Source: Bacteroidota bacterium (GTDB lineage: Bacteria > Bacteroidota > Bacteroidia > Bacteroidales > JABHKC01). Taken from it: DNA of 64,000 bases. Below the pieces are notes generated by a model, which made no database searches, was not told where the DNA came from, and saw only the letters and a program-made list of their open reading frames with translations. Location: the NCBI GenBank assembly GCA_018692315.1, contig JABHKC010000149.1:1-64000 (forward strand). The letters run 5' to 3'. The translations under genes were made by a program, and so were the position numbers. Of this stretch, positions 18,985-30,000 are shown one piece after another. Within the stretch, counting starts at the first letter, position 1, and each line of letters opens with the position of its first letter.

Positions 18985-19006
18985 GTTGCAAACATATATT
19001 GTATAA
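18985..19006. promoter_or_regulatory. second copy of the MarR operator-like sequence
   Basis: The sequence GTTGCAAACATATATTGTAT matches GTTGTAAACAACTATTGTTT of the marR site in 16 of 20 positions. It is less symmetric than the first copy. It lies about 50 bp in front of the yceI-like gene, where an operator would act. Confidence 0.5.
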
Positions 19007-19055
19007 AACAACTAAAAAATAAAAATAAAGAATATTAACAAATAAATTTTGAAAA

Positions 19056-19625
19056 ATGAAAACAATGAATTTTATATTAGTATCAATTATCTTTCTATAT
19101 GGCAGCGAAATGTTTGCCCAGAAAGCAGAAGTAAACACAAAAAAATCGAGTATAGAATGGCTTGGCAAAAAAATTGTTGGCGAGCATTCAGGTACTATTC
19201 AGATAAAAAGTGGATATTTTGAATTTATTAATGACAAGATTGCGGCTGGTAAAATAGTGATAGATATGACAACAATTACGAATAGCGACCTTGATGATGA
19301 AGATTATAAGCAGAAATTAGTTGGGCATTTAAAATCTGACGACTTTTTTGCTGTTGAGAAATATCCTACAGCAGATTTTGTGTTTACAAAAAGTACAAAA
19401 TTCAGCAATGGGAAAGCCACAATTACAGGAGATATTACAATAAAAGGGAAAACGGAAAAAATATCTTTCGAAGCAATAAAAAGAGGAAAAGAATATACTG
19501 CCATTATCGATATAGATAGATCAAAATTTGATATTAGGTACGGTTCTAATTCATTTTTTGATAATTTAGGAGATAAGGCAATTGATGATATTTTCACTCT
19601 TGAAATCAAAATTACAATCAATTAG
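19056..19625 (+). CDS. YceI-family periplasmic lipid-binding protein
   Basis: Signal peptide (about 1-22, ending MFAQ) and a YceI lipocalin-like barrel: SSIEWLGKKIVGEHSGTI, KIVIDMTTITNSDL, SDDFFAVEKYPTADFVF, GDITIKGKTEKISF and the C-terminal DIRYGSNSFFDNLGDKAI. YceI proteins bind isoprenoid-type lipids such as ubiquinone or polyprenyl phosphates in the periplasm. First gene of an operon with the CDGSH and methyltransferase genes (gaps 33 and 16 bp). MarR-yceI neighbourhoods are common in Bacteroidota and usually linked to stress. Confidence 0.9.
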   Translation: MKTMNFILVSIIFLYGSEMFAQKAEVNTKKSSIEWLGKKIVGEHSGTIQIKSGYFEFINDKIAAGKIVIDMTTITNSDLDDEDYKQKLVGHLKSDDFFAVEKYPTADFVFTKSTKFSNGKATITGDITIKGKTEKISFEAIKRGKEYTAIIDIDRSKFDIRYGSNSFFDNLGDKAIDDIFTLEIKITIN

Positions 19626-19658
19626 TTCAAGATTTAATAAATAATAAACAGAAAAATT

Positions 19659-19898
19659 ATGGAAAAAACAAATATGTCTGGGAATTTACCCCAAATGGAA
19701 AATTTAGAAGCAGGAAAAACATACGCTTGGTGTCCTTGCGGTAAAACTGAAAAAAAAGTATGGTGCGATGGTTCACATCGTGGAAGTAATTTCACTCCAA
19801 AAGCATTTAAGGTAGATGAGCCAAAAAAAGCAGCAATATGTGGGTGCACAAAAACAAAAAACGCACCCTACTGCGACGGTTCTCACTTGAGTTTGTAA
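19659..19898 (+). CDS. double CDGSH iron-sulfur protein
   Basis: 79 residues with two CDGSH-type cluster motifs: CPCGKTEKKVWCDGSH and CGCTKTKNAPYCDGSH. Each binds a [2Fe-2S] cluster by three Cys and one His. Two-motif mitoNEET-like proteins of this size act as small redox or cluster-transfer proteins; the target is unknown. It lies 33 bp after the YceI gene and 16 bp before the methyltransferase, in the same operon. Confidence 0.9.
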   Translation: MEKTNMSGNLPQMENLEAGKTYAWCPCGKTEKKVWCDGSHRGSNFTPKAFKVDEPKKAAICGCTKTKNAPYCDGSHLSL

Positions 19899-19914
19899 GA
19901 ATAAAAAGAAGAAA

Positions 19915-20502
19915 ATGAAATTAATGTGGAATGAAAGATATTCAGGAGATGAATATGTTTATGGTATTCAGCCAAATATATTTTTTAGGAAAACCATAGA
20001 AGATGCCAAACCGGGAAAAATTCTTCTTCCGGCAGAAGGAGAAGGAAGGAATGCTGTGTTTGCGGCAAATTTAGGCTGGGATGTGCAGGCTTTCGATTAT
20101 AGTTCACAAGCACATGAGAAAGCTATGGATTTATGCAAATCGAAAAATGTTAGCATTAAATATTTAGTCCATAGCATAGACGAAGCAAATTACAAAAAAG
20201 AATCATTTGATATGCTGGCATTTATTTTTGCCCACAACCCGAATAGGCAAAACCAGCACAGGCAGCTTTTAAATTTTTTGAAGCCTGGAGGAACAGTAAT
20301 CATTGAGGCTTTTTCAAAAAAGCAGATAAATAATAATACAGGGGGTCCAAAAAATATTGATATGCTTTTTTCTATTGATGAATTAAAAGAAGATTTCTCT
20401 CAATTGAGTGAATTGAAAGTTTGGGAAGAAGAGATTGTTCTTGATGAAGGGAAATTCCATAGTGGAAATGCTGCTGTCGTTAGATTGATTGGAAAGAAGT
20501 AA
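19915..20502 (+). CDS. class I SAM-dependent methyltransferase (TehB-like)
   Basis: 195 residues with a Rossmann methyltransferase core: motif I is LLPAEGEGRNAVFAANLG (about 38-55), followed by VQAFDYSSQAHEKA (acidic loop), SFDMLAFIFAH, and LKPGGTVIIEAFSK (post-motif). The AEGEGRNA form is typical of small TehB/thiol-methyltransferase-like proteins used against toxic small molecules. Third gene of the MarR-linked operon, which suggests a detoxification or redox-stress role (inference). Confidence 0.85.
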   Translation: MKLMWNERYSGDEYVYGIQPNIFFRKTIEDAKPGKILLPAEGEGRNAVFAANLGWDVQAFDYSSQAHEKAMDLCKSKNVSIKYLVHSIDEANYKKESFDMLAFIFAHNPNRQNQHRQLLNFLKPGGTVIIEAFSKKQINNNTGGPKNIDMLFSIDELKEDFSQLSELKVWEEEIVLDEGKFHSGNAAVVRLIGKK

Positions 20503-20839
20503 ATTTAGGTCTCAATTTATACACATTGAATAATCTATGTAAATTAGTCCCTTACAAAAATTGCTATAATCCTTTCAGGATAAGAAATTTTGTAACTGTT
20601 CTTACAAACATAGCGTTTTCATAAAGATTGAATAAAAGCAAAAGGAAATCTTTTTTCCAGCACTTCAAAATATGATTTAGCCTTTTGCAAAAAAAAGTTA
20701 GCACTCTAAACCTATTATAGTCTCATTTGACTACAAAACTTCAAATAAGAAATTTATCTTTTTTATAAAAATCAATAAAATTAATTATTAATTTTGGCGC
20801 TTGTTAAAACTAATTTTTGTGCAATTTAAATAAAAAGAA
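20503..20839. other. 337-bp intergenic region before trxA
   Basis: No open frame or RNA recognised. A TAATTTTG box at 20789-20796 is a fair -7 candidate for trxA, with no good TTTG upstream. The rest is AT-rich and featureless. Confidence 0.45.
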
Positions 20840-21157
20840 ATGACAGTTGAAGTTAATGACACTAATTTTGAGGAAAAAGTAATCAATTCAAATGTTCCAG
20901 TTTTAGTAGATTTTTGGGCAGAGTGGTGTGGACCTTGCCGAATGATTGCTCCGATTATTAATGAACTTTCAGAACAATATGAAAATGAAGCTTTAATGAC
21001 AAAGCTTGATGTGGATACAAGCCCCGAAACAGCAGCAAAATATGGAATAAGAAATATTCCAACAATTTTGCTTTTTAAAGACGGAAAAGTTGTTGACAAA
21101 CAAGTCGGTGCTGTACCTAAATCAATTTTAATCAAAAAAATTGACAATCTTTTGTAA
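20840..21157 (+). CDS. trxA: thioredoxin
   Basis: 105-residue classical thioredoxin with the active site WAEWCGPCRM (Cys about 31 and 34), the cis-proline segment RNIPTILLF, and KDGKVVDKQVGAVPK. It reduces cytosolic disulfides using thioredoxin reductase. It stands alone and is convergent with the pyrophosphatase gene, with a strong bidirectional hairpin between them. Confidence 0.95.
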   Translation: MTVEVNDTNFEEKVINSNVPVLVDFWAEWCGPCRMIAPIINELSEQYENEALMTKLDVDTSPETAAKYGIRNIPTILLFKDGKVVDKQVGAVPKSILIKKIDNLL

Positions 21158-21173
21158 ACCCCTGATCATTAAT

Positions 21174-21213
21174 TACTATTTCCCAATTTGTAATTGCAAA
21201 TTGGGAATTAGTA
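21174..21213. terminator. bidirectional hairpin between trxA and ppa
   Basis: TTCCCAATTTG (21180-21190) pairs with CAAATTGGGAA (21197-21207); beyond a T-T mismatch TACTA (21174-21178) pairs with TAGTA (21209-21213). The stem is about 16 bp with a 6-nt loop. It lies between two convergent genes, where a shared terminator is expected. Confidence 0.8.
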
Positions 21214-21219
21214 TTAACT

Positions 21220-21888
21220 CTATCCAAACATAGTTTCCAGATTACTAAATTTCTTCTTGTAATCTAACATTCCATTTTTAATTATAGTGTGAGCTTCCTT
21301 TGTTCCGTAAACATGGGTAATCTCAGAATTTCTTTTGCCGGTACTTGGCATATCTTTATATGTTAAAAAATAATGTTTTAGCCTTTCTATTACAATATCG
21401 GGACAATCTGAAATATCTTCATAAGACCCATAAAAAGCATCATTATTTAGCACAGCTATTATTTTATCATCAGCTTCGTTATCATCTATCATTCTAAAAC
21501 CACCTATTGGACGAGCCATAACAATTATATTCCCGTGAGTTATTTGTTTTTCTGTAAGTATGCAAATATCAATTGGGTCTTTGTCGCCAACAATCTCAGG
21601 ACGGTTCAATGCTTTACGACTAAGTTCTGCAACACTGTTAGAACTATAGGTTTGAGGAATAAAACCGTAAAGTGCAGGAACAACATTCGAATATTTCTGT
21701 GGACGATCTAATCTTAAATAGCCGCTATCTTTGTCAATTTCATATTTAACCGTATCGGTAGGTACCATTTCAATGAAACTTGTAATAACATTCGGGGCAT
21801 CTTTGCCCAAATCTATTCCATGCCACGGGTGAGATTTATAACGAAGCCCCATCAATTTACCAATTTGTTCCATTATATTATTTCTCAT
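21220..21888 (-). CDS. ppa: inorganic pyrophosphatase
   Basis: Soluble family I enzyme hydrolysing pyrophosphate to pull biosynthetic reactions. Seen: SHPWHGIDLG, EIDKDSGYLRLDRPQKYSN (substrate lysine/arginine region), YGFIPQTY and the metal-binding GDKDPIDICILTE, followed by DDNEADDKIIAVL. 222 residues, somewhat longer than the E. coli enzyme. The first Met could also be MEQIGKLMG, five codons on. Convergent with trxA. Confidence 0.9.
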   Translation of the reverse strand: MRNNIMEQIGKLMGLRYKSHPWHGIDLGKDAPNVITSFIEMVPTDTVKYEIDKDSGYLRLDRPQKYSNVVPALYGFIPQTYSSNSVAELSRKALNRPEIVGDKDPIDICILTEKQITHGNIIVMARPIGGFRMIDDNEADDKIIAVLNNDAFYGSYEDISDCPDIVIERLKHYFLTYKDMPSTGKRNSEITHVYGTKEAHTIIKNGMLDYKKKFSNLETMFG

Positions 21889-21986
21889 AATTTTTCTTTT
21901 AACTTTATTTTCTAAAACATGTGCAAAATAACAGCTTTTTCGTTGTTATTCCAATATAAAAACAATATTATTTGCCGAAAAGCAAT

Positions 21987-23051
21987 TTAAATGATTTGAT
22001 GAACAATTCCACCACAATTGTCGGATTTTGCCCCAGTTACAGATGACAAACAATTTGTCTCATTTCTGACTCTTAACAATCCGAGAAAAGCGAAAATTAA
22101 AGCTTCTTTGTAATCAATAATATCTTTCTCAGGGACAACAATTTCTTTTTCAGTTTTTTGTTGAAGCAAGTCAATCAAAAAATTATTGTGTGCACCGCCA
22201 CCGCTAATCAGAATTTTTTCACCAAATTTGTCATTAAAGGTTTTTACTATCTGAATGACAATATGCTCATAAACAGTTCGTAGCCTATTTTCAATTGAAA
22301 TTGATGATGTGTCTATTATCGGTAGAAATTCGCTTTCGAACCATTCCCTGCCCAGCGATTTTGGAGGCTTTTGAGAATAATAGGCTAGAAAATTCAGCTT
22401 TTTTAGCATATCAAAATTAATTTCTCCGGATTTTGCTATTCTCCCATCTTCATCGAAAGGTAAATTTATTTGAGATGCCAGAAAGTTTATTGCAATATTT
22501 GCCGGACAAATATCAAAAGCAATCCTCTGATTATTATATCTATAGGAAATATTTGCAAATCCCCCAAGATTTATACAGAAATCGTACTCCGCGAAAAGCA
22601 ATTCATCGCCAATAGGCACAAGTGGAGCTCCTTGTCCACCGTGCGAAACATCTAAAGTACGAAAATCGGAAATTGTAGAAATTCCGGTTTTAGCAGCAAT
22701 CACTGAACCATCGCCAATTTGAAATGTTATATTTTTTTCCGGTTGGTGAAAAATTGTATGTCCATGAGAAGCAATAAATTTTGCATTTTCTCCATTCTTT
22801 TCTATAAACTGTTTTACAAGTTTAGCCAGAAATTCGCCATATTCTTTATGAAGAAGAATAAAATTGAAACCGGATAAATTATGTGCGTTCTTGAGTCTAT
22901 TTTTCCAAATTTCAGAATATGGTATTGTTTCAGCTTTAATAATTTCAAAATCGTATAAATCTTTCGTTTTTCTGAAATTACATAAAGCAATATCAACACC
23001 ATCAAGCGATGTACCTGACATCAGACCGACTATTTTCAAACTTTCTTCCAT
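21987..23051 (-). CDS. anmK: anhydro-N-acetylmuramic acid kinase
   Basis: Recycles cell-wall 1,6-anhydro-MurNAc by ring opening and phosphorylation to MurNAc-6-P. Seen: VGLMSGTSLDGVDIALC at the start, FIASHGHTIFHQP, TFQIGDGSVIAAKTGI, INLGGFANIS, FDICPANIAIN and the ATP-site ILISGGGAHNNFL. 354 aa is typical. Divergent from ruvA; the spacer has an 8-bp hairpin (TTTACTGT 23117-23124 with ACAGTAAA 23131-23138) that could be an operator. Confidence 0.94.
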   Translation of the reverse strand: MEESLKIVGLMSGTSLDGVDIALCNFRKTKDLYDFEIIKAETIPYSEIWKNRLKNAHNLSGFNFILLHKEYGEFLAKLVKQFIEKNGENAKFIASHGHTIFHQPEKNITFQIGDGSVIAAKTGISTISDFRTLDVSHGGQGAPLVPIGDELLFAEYDFCINLGGFANISYRYNNQRIAFDICPANIAINFLASQINLPFDEDGRIAKSGEINFDMLKKLNFLAYYSQKPPKSLGREWFESEFLPIIDTSSISIENRLRTVYEHIVIQIVKTFNDKFGEKILISGGGAHNNFLIDLLQQKTEKEIVVPEKDIIDYKEALIFAFLGLLRVRNETNCLSSVTGAKSDNCGGIVHQII

Positions 23052-23254
23052 AAAATTGTTTCTATTCTCACAAAAACATCAAAAAATTCAGATGCTAAAA
23101 TTATAATAAAAATAAATTTACTGTTCATCGACAGTAAAAAATATAATGGAATTGCTCAACTACAATTAGAAAATTCGAAAAATATTATTAACTTAAATTT
23201 CAATTTGAGTTGAAAATAATTTACATTTGCATTTTTTTTGAAAATCCTATATTT

Positions 23255-23836
23255 ATGTATGAATACATTGAAGGGCAATTAGTTGAGCTTACTCCTACAT
23301 ATGCAATTTTAGATTGCAATGGAATTGGCTATTTTGTAAATATTTCGCTAAATACCTATTCAGAAATCTCTTTAAATTCAAAAATAAAATTGTTTCTACA
23401 TCAGGCTATCAGAGAAGATGCTCATACTTTATATGGTTTTAAAGAAAAATCGGAACGCGAAGTTTTTCGGCATTTGATTTCTGTTTCGGGAGTTGGTGCA
23501 AACACAGCCAGAATGATGCTTTCGTCAATGAATTCAAACGAAATTCAGCAGGCAATATTGAGTAATGATGTAACTCAACTAAAAAGCATTAAAGGAATTG
23601 GAGCCAAAACAGCTCAACGAATAATTCTTGATTTGAAAGATAAAATTTCAAAGACTTCTGCTAATGATGAAATTTTTGTTGTACAAAACAATACAGTTAA
23701 AGAAGAATCGTTTTCTGCATTAATTATGTTGGGGTTTTCGAAAAATTCGGTTGAAAAAGTTGTAAATAAAATATTTTTAAAAGATAAAAACATTAGTGTG
23801 GAAGACTTGATAAAGAAAGCATTAAAGCAGTTATAG
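23255..23836 (+). CDS. ruvA: Holliday junction branch migration protein RuvA
   Basis: Tetrameric Holliday-junction-binding subunit that loads RuvB. Seen: the OB domain MYEYIEGQLVELTPTYAILDCNGIGYFV, two helix-hairpin-helix segments (FRHLISVSGVGANTARMM and LKSIKGIGAKTAQRIILDLKDK) and a C-terminal RuvB-binding domain (ALIMLGFSKNSVEK). I start at ATG 23255, where the family begins; an earlier TTG at 23210 adds 15 hydrophobic residues. A TACATTTG box is at 23222-23229. sprA follows, the usual Bacteroidota arrangement. Confidence 0.95.
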   Translation: MYEYIEGQLVELTPTYAILDCNGIGYFVNISLNTYSEISLNSKIKLFLHQAIREDAHTLYGFKEKSEREVFRHLISVSGVGANTARMMLSSMNSNEIQQAILSNDVTQLKSIKGIGAKTAQRIILDLKDKISKTSANDEIFVVQNNTVKEESFSALIMLGFSKNSVEKVVNKIFLKDKNISVEDLIKKALKQL

Positions 23837-24004
23837 ATATAAACAAAGCTGTTGAAGTTGATATTTTAGCGACTTCTGTAAAATGCTTCTTACTCAAGAT
23901 TCCTTACATGCTGAAACGGACTATTTTGAAATAGAGGGAGAGAATGGAAAGGATTTATGGATTAATAATTCATAATAATTTAGTAAACAAAAAAGCATAT
24001 ACTT

Positions 24005-27000
24005 TTGAATAGGATATTAAAATATAGTTTAGCAAGTGTAATTATAGTTGGTTTTTGGACCATATTGCTTGCTGGCAAATCTAGCGCAATCAATTTTTCT
24101 GAAATTTCTTTATATATTCCAGAAGATACAACAGCAACCGGCGATTCGCTTTCGACTGACACGCTCGGACCACTCCCTTTTCCTTTTGAAGACGAATCTA
24201 CATATCCGGTTGATAATGCTGAACAAAACCCAGCATTGTTTTTGAACCGTCCTTCCAATATAATTTCTACAGTAGAATATGATGATGAAGCAAATGAATA
24301 TGTTTTTTCACAAAAGATAGGAACACTAAATTATCGATACCCTTCGAGCATGACTATGGAGGAATATCAAGAATATGAACAAAGAATTGCAATTAACGAA
24401 TATTTCAGAGAAAGAGCTAAATCAGAAAGTCTGGGGCATCAATCAGGACTTTTGCCAAAACTACACATCGGAGGCGATGTTTTCGATAAAATTTTTGGTA
24501 GCAATACAATAAATATCCAGCCACAAGGATCGGCCGAATTGATTTTTGGAATAAATATCAATAAAAACGACAATCCGATGCTTCCCGAAAGGCAAAGACG
24601 AACAACCACTTTCGATTTTGATGAGAAAATACAAATGAATGTTACTGGTCAGATTGGGGACAAAATGAATATTCAAACCAATTATAATACAGAATCGACA
24701 TTCGATTTCGAAAATAAAATGAACTTAGCCTACGAAGGTAAAGAGGATGAGATAATTCAGAAAATTGAAGCAGGTGATGTAACTTTACCATTATCAGGCT
24801 CATTAATTACAGGTAGTCAAAGTTTATTTGGTTTGAAAACCGAACTTCAGTTTGGGAAACTCCGAGTAACAACAGTTTTTTCGCAGCAAAAAGGCGAAGC
24901 ATCGGTTATCGAAGTTGAAGGAGGAGCACAACTTAGCGATTTTGAAGTTTATGCCGACGAATACGAAGCAAACAAACACTTTTTCTTATCGCAATATTTT
25001 AAGGACAGGTACGATATTGCACTTTCTATACTGCCAATAATTCAATCTGCCGTAAATATCAATAAAATTGAAATTTGGGTAACAAACAAATCCGGGAACT
25101 TTCAAGAATCAAGAAATATTGTAGGTTTCCTCGATCTGGGAGAGGCAAATAGTTCCGGTGAAGGAATAAATGAAGACGGAACAAATGTTTTCAACAATAG
25201 TTTTATTTCATTAAATTCATATCAAGACTATTTTCCTGACAATGAAGTAAATGACTTGTATGAAAAAATGACAACTGACTTTTCTGATGTTAGAGATATA
25301 AACAATGTATCCACACTATTAGGCCCATTGGCTTATCAATATGATTTTACGGGTGGTCAAGACTACGAAAAAATTGAAAATGCAAGAAAATTATCTACTT
25401 CAGAATATACATTCCACCCTCAATTGGGTTATATTTCTTTAAATTCTGCACTAAATGCCGATGAAGTTTTGGCTGTTGCTTACGAATATACTGCAAGCGG
25501 ACAAATTTTTCAAGTAGGAGAATTTTCCAGCGAAGTATCGCTCGATAGTTCAAGCTCTACTCCAGCCCTATTTCTTAAACTGCTAAAAGGAACATATTTA
25601 TCTCCAACAATTTTGGTTGCTAATAAAAGGAAAATTAATCCTACTTGGGAACTTGTTATGAAAAACATTTATGCAATTGGTGCATATCAAGTAAACCAAC
25701 AAGATTTTCAACTTCATGTAATGTATCAGGATGATAAAACCGGTACAGCAGTAAATTATCTTTCCGAAGGGCAACAACCACCGAGTGGAATAAACGGAGA
25801 AATTCTACTAAACGTTCTGAATTTAGATAATCTGAACTCTAACAACGATCCTCAACCAGATGGAGTTTTCGATTTTGTAAACGGAATAACAATCAATACG
25901 TCAAATGGCAGAATAATTTTTCCGGTTAGGGAACCATTCGGGTCGCATTTGCGGAAACAAATTAATGATGATGCCATTGCAGACAAATATGTTTTTGAAG
26001 AATTATACGATTCAACACAAAGTGTAGCGCGACAAATTGCCGAAAAAAACAAATTCTATCTCGAAGGAACTTATCAGTCGGCTTCGAGCTCCGAAATTAC
26101 ACTAAATGCCTTAAATGTTCCGCAAGGTTCGGTAAAAGTAACTTCCGGAGGAATGCAACTAACAGAAGGACAGGACTATACTGTCGATTATACTATGGGT
26201 CGTGTAAAAATTATTAATGAGGGTTTGCTTCAGTCGGGAACCCCAATTAAAATTTCTCTCGAAAGCAATTCATTATTTAATATTCAGAGTAAAACATTAG
26301 TTGGGACTCATTTAGATTATAGAGTTTCAAACGATTTCAATCTCGGTGCAACAATGTTGAACTTGACTGAACGTCCACTCACATCGAAAGTAAACATTGG
26401 CGACGAACCAATCTCAAACACAATATGGGGTGTTGATGGCACATACAGAACCGATGTTCCTTTCATTACAAAAGCAATAGATTTTTTACCACTTCTCGAA
26501 ACCAAGGAAAAATCAACTGTTTCTGTAACCGGAGAATTTGCTCATCTGATTCCTGGACATTCAAAAGCACTTAGCAAAAGCGGGGTTTCATACATCGACG
26601 ATTTTGAAGGCAGCCAAACTGCAATTGACATTAGAACGTGGGCTGCATGGGGTTTAGCTAGCACTCCACAATTGCAAGACGACATGTTTCCTGAAGCAAG
26701 TCTTACCGACAATCTTGCCTATGGTTATAATCGAGCAAAATTAGGCTGGTATAATATCGATCCTTTATTTCTGCGAGACGAAGGTGTTACGCCAAATCAT
26801 ATATCAAACGACGACCGGTCAAGCCATTATGTTAGAGAAATATACGAAGAAGAGATTTTTCCGAATAAAGAAAACGCCAATGGAATTCCTACAAGTATAG
26901 CAATTTTAAACTTGGCTTATTATCCCGAAGAAAGAGGCCCATATAATTATGATGTAGAACCTAACGAATATTCTCATGGAGTTTCTGCCGATGGTAAACT

Positions 27001-30000
27001 TAATGAACCAGATACCCGCTGGGCTGGAATAATGCGAAAAATTACTACCAACGATTTTGAATCGGCAAATGTAGAATTCATCGAATTTTGGATGATGGAC
27101 CCTTTTGTTGAAAAAGCAGATTCAAATTTTGTTGGAGGAGACCTATACTTCAATCTTGGAAATGTTTCCGAAGATGTTTTAAAAGATTCGAGAAAATCAT
27201 TCGAAAACGGATTACCAACTTTCGATATTCAAACAGCCGAAGATGCAGAATTAGCCTATGTTGACACAACTAATTGGGGTAGAGTGCCATTAGTGCAATC
27301 TTTAGTGAATGCTTTCGACAACGATTTGCAAGCACGCCAGTTTCAAGATGTTGGACTCGATGGTTTAAGAGATGAGGATGAAACAGATTTTTTTGCAGAC
27401 TATATACAATCTTTGGCACAGGTAGTTGACTCAAACCAAAATTATTCGTTTTTTGAAGATCCATCGAGCGACAATTATCACTATTTCAGAGGAACCGACT
27501 ATGATAACCAAGAGGTTGGAATTCTTGATAGGTATAAAAAGTACAACGGACTGGACGGTAATTCTCCAACCGATGACCAATCTCCTGAGGATTATTTCAC
27601 TTCCGGAACTATTACTCCAGATGTAGAAGACATAAATGGCGACAATACACTTAGCGAAGCCGAAAGCTACTATCAGTATCGTATTCCAATCACACGACAA
27701 AATTTGCAATACGACAAAAAATATATTACTGATGAAATTGAACATACGGAAACTTTAAAAAACGGTCAAAAATCGAAAGTAACATGGTATCAATTCAAAA
27801 TACCAATTTACGAACCCGAGCAAGTGATAGGTTCAATTTCTGATTTTAAATCAATTCGATTTATAAGAATGTTTTTGAAAAACTTCGATCAAGATATTAT
27901 ACTACGTTTTGCAACCCTCGATTTAGTTAGAGGAGAATGGAGGAAATATAATTTATCGCTCAAAGAAGGTGGCGAAAACCTAATGCACCCTCAACCAACA
28001 GATGCAAGTTTCGACGTTTCTGCAATAAATATTGAAGAGAATGGTAGCAAAACTCCGGTAAACTATATTTTACCTCCCGGAATTGACAGAGTAATTGATC
28101 CAACAAATCCGCAATTGCGTCAATTGAATGAGCAATCAATTGTATTGAAAGTTTTAGACCTTGCCGATGGCGATGCAAGAGCAGCCTATAAAAATGTTAC
28201 AATGGATGTTCGTCAGTATAAACGCCTACAACTTGAAGTACATGCCGAAGAAATTAATAATTATCCATTGAATGATAAGGAATTATATGTTTTTATTCGT
28301 TTAGGGTCTGACTACAAACAAAATTATTACGAATACGAAGTTCCTTTAGTTCTGACACCTCCAGGAAATTACGATAATGATGAATACGAAGACAGGCTTA
28401 TAGTTTGGCCTGACGAAAACAGAATAGATTTGCGTTTTTCACTTTTTCAGGATGTAAAACAAGAACGGAACGATAAAATGCGAGAATCGAATTCAACGGT
28501 TCAACTCACAACTCCTTATTACATTATGGATGGCGAAAATAAGGTAACTGTAACAGGAAATCCTAATTTAAGCAATGTAAGAACAATTATGCTCGGTATT
28601 CGAAATCCGAACGATGCTGACAACGACGATCCACATTCCGGAGAAATTTGGCTTAATGAACTTCGCCTATCAGAATTCGACGAAACAGGTGGCTGGGCAG
28701 CAAATGCAAGAGTTATGACTAAACTTGCCGATCTTGGTACAGTTACAGTAGCTGGTAGCACAAGTAAACCCGGCTTCGGAAGTATTGAAAAGAAAGTAAG
28801 CGAACGCCAAAAAGAAGAGATGCTTCAATATGATATTTCTTCAAATTTAGAACTTGGGAAATTTTTCCCTCAAAAAGCAGGAATACGAATTCCGGTATAT
28901 CTTGGATTATCAGAAAGTGTAACAAATCCTCAATATAATCCATTAGACCCGGATATTCCACTTTCAGCTGCAATAAATAATGCAAAAACACAAGAGGAAA
29001 GGGACTCAATAAAACATTATTCTCAAGACTATACTAAAAGAAAAAGTGTAAACTTTACAAATGTGAAGGTTACTAAAGGAGGACAATCAAAACCAAAAGT
29101 CTATGATTTATCCAATTGGTCGTTAACCTATTCCTACAACGAACTTTTCTCAAGAAATGTAAATACAGAATTTAGCTTAAGAAAAGATTATCATGGTGCA
29201 ATTTCATATAATTACAATACGCGACCGAAAAATATTCAACCATTTAAAAAGTCAAAATCAAAATTCCTGAAGTCCTCTGCAATGAGGTTAATCAAAGATT
29301 TCAATTTCTATTATTTACCTCAACAAATGTCGTTCAGAACAAATTTGGACAGAATGTATCAGGAAACAAAACTTCGAAACATCAATAGCCCAAATATCAT
29401 AATTCCTACAACATTTCAAAAAGATTTTTCATGGAACAGAATGTACGACCTAAAATATGACCTTTCAAGAACTTTCAAACTCGATTTTTCAGCAACAAAT
29501 ATTGCAAGGATAGACGAACCGGAAGGAAAGATTGACAAAGATGATGATGATTATGAATGGAAAAGAGACTCAATTGTTCAGAATTTATACGATTTTGGAC
29601 GAACAACAAATTACCGACATTCGATAAATGCAAACTGGAATGTTCCAATCAATAAAATACCAATTTTAAATTTTATGTCGGCAAATGCACGCTACAATGC
29701 TACCTACGATTGGACAACCGGCCCAATTATGCCAGACTCATTGAATATCGATTTAGGGAATACTATAAAGAATTCGAATACTTTGCAAGTTACACCACAA
29801 ATAAATTTTCAGAATTTATATAATAAGGTTAAGTATTTGAAAGAGATAAATAAAAAATATAGAAAAGGTAAAAGTAGGAATAACAAAACCACAAAACAAA
29901 AAGAAAAGGAAACAGAATTAGTAGTTTATGAAAAGAAAAACGTAACATTCAAATCTAATGTTGCAAAGTCTTTCACTCACAATCTTCAAACAGAAGATGT

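Noticed and set aside
23883-23975. A 30-codon frame between ruvA and sprA
   Set aside because: Too short, no conserved feature, and it ends in a low-complexity stretch.
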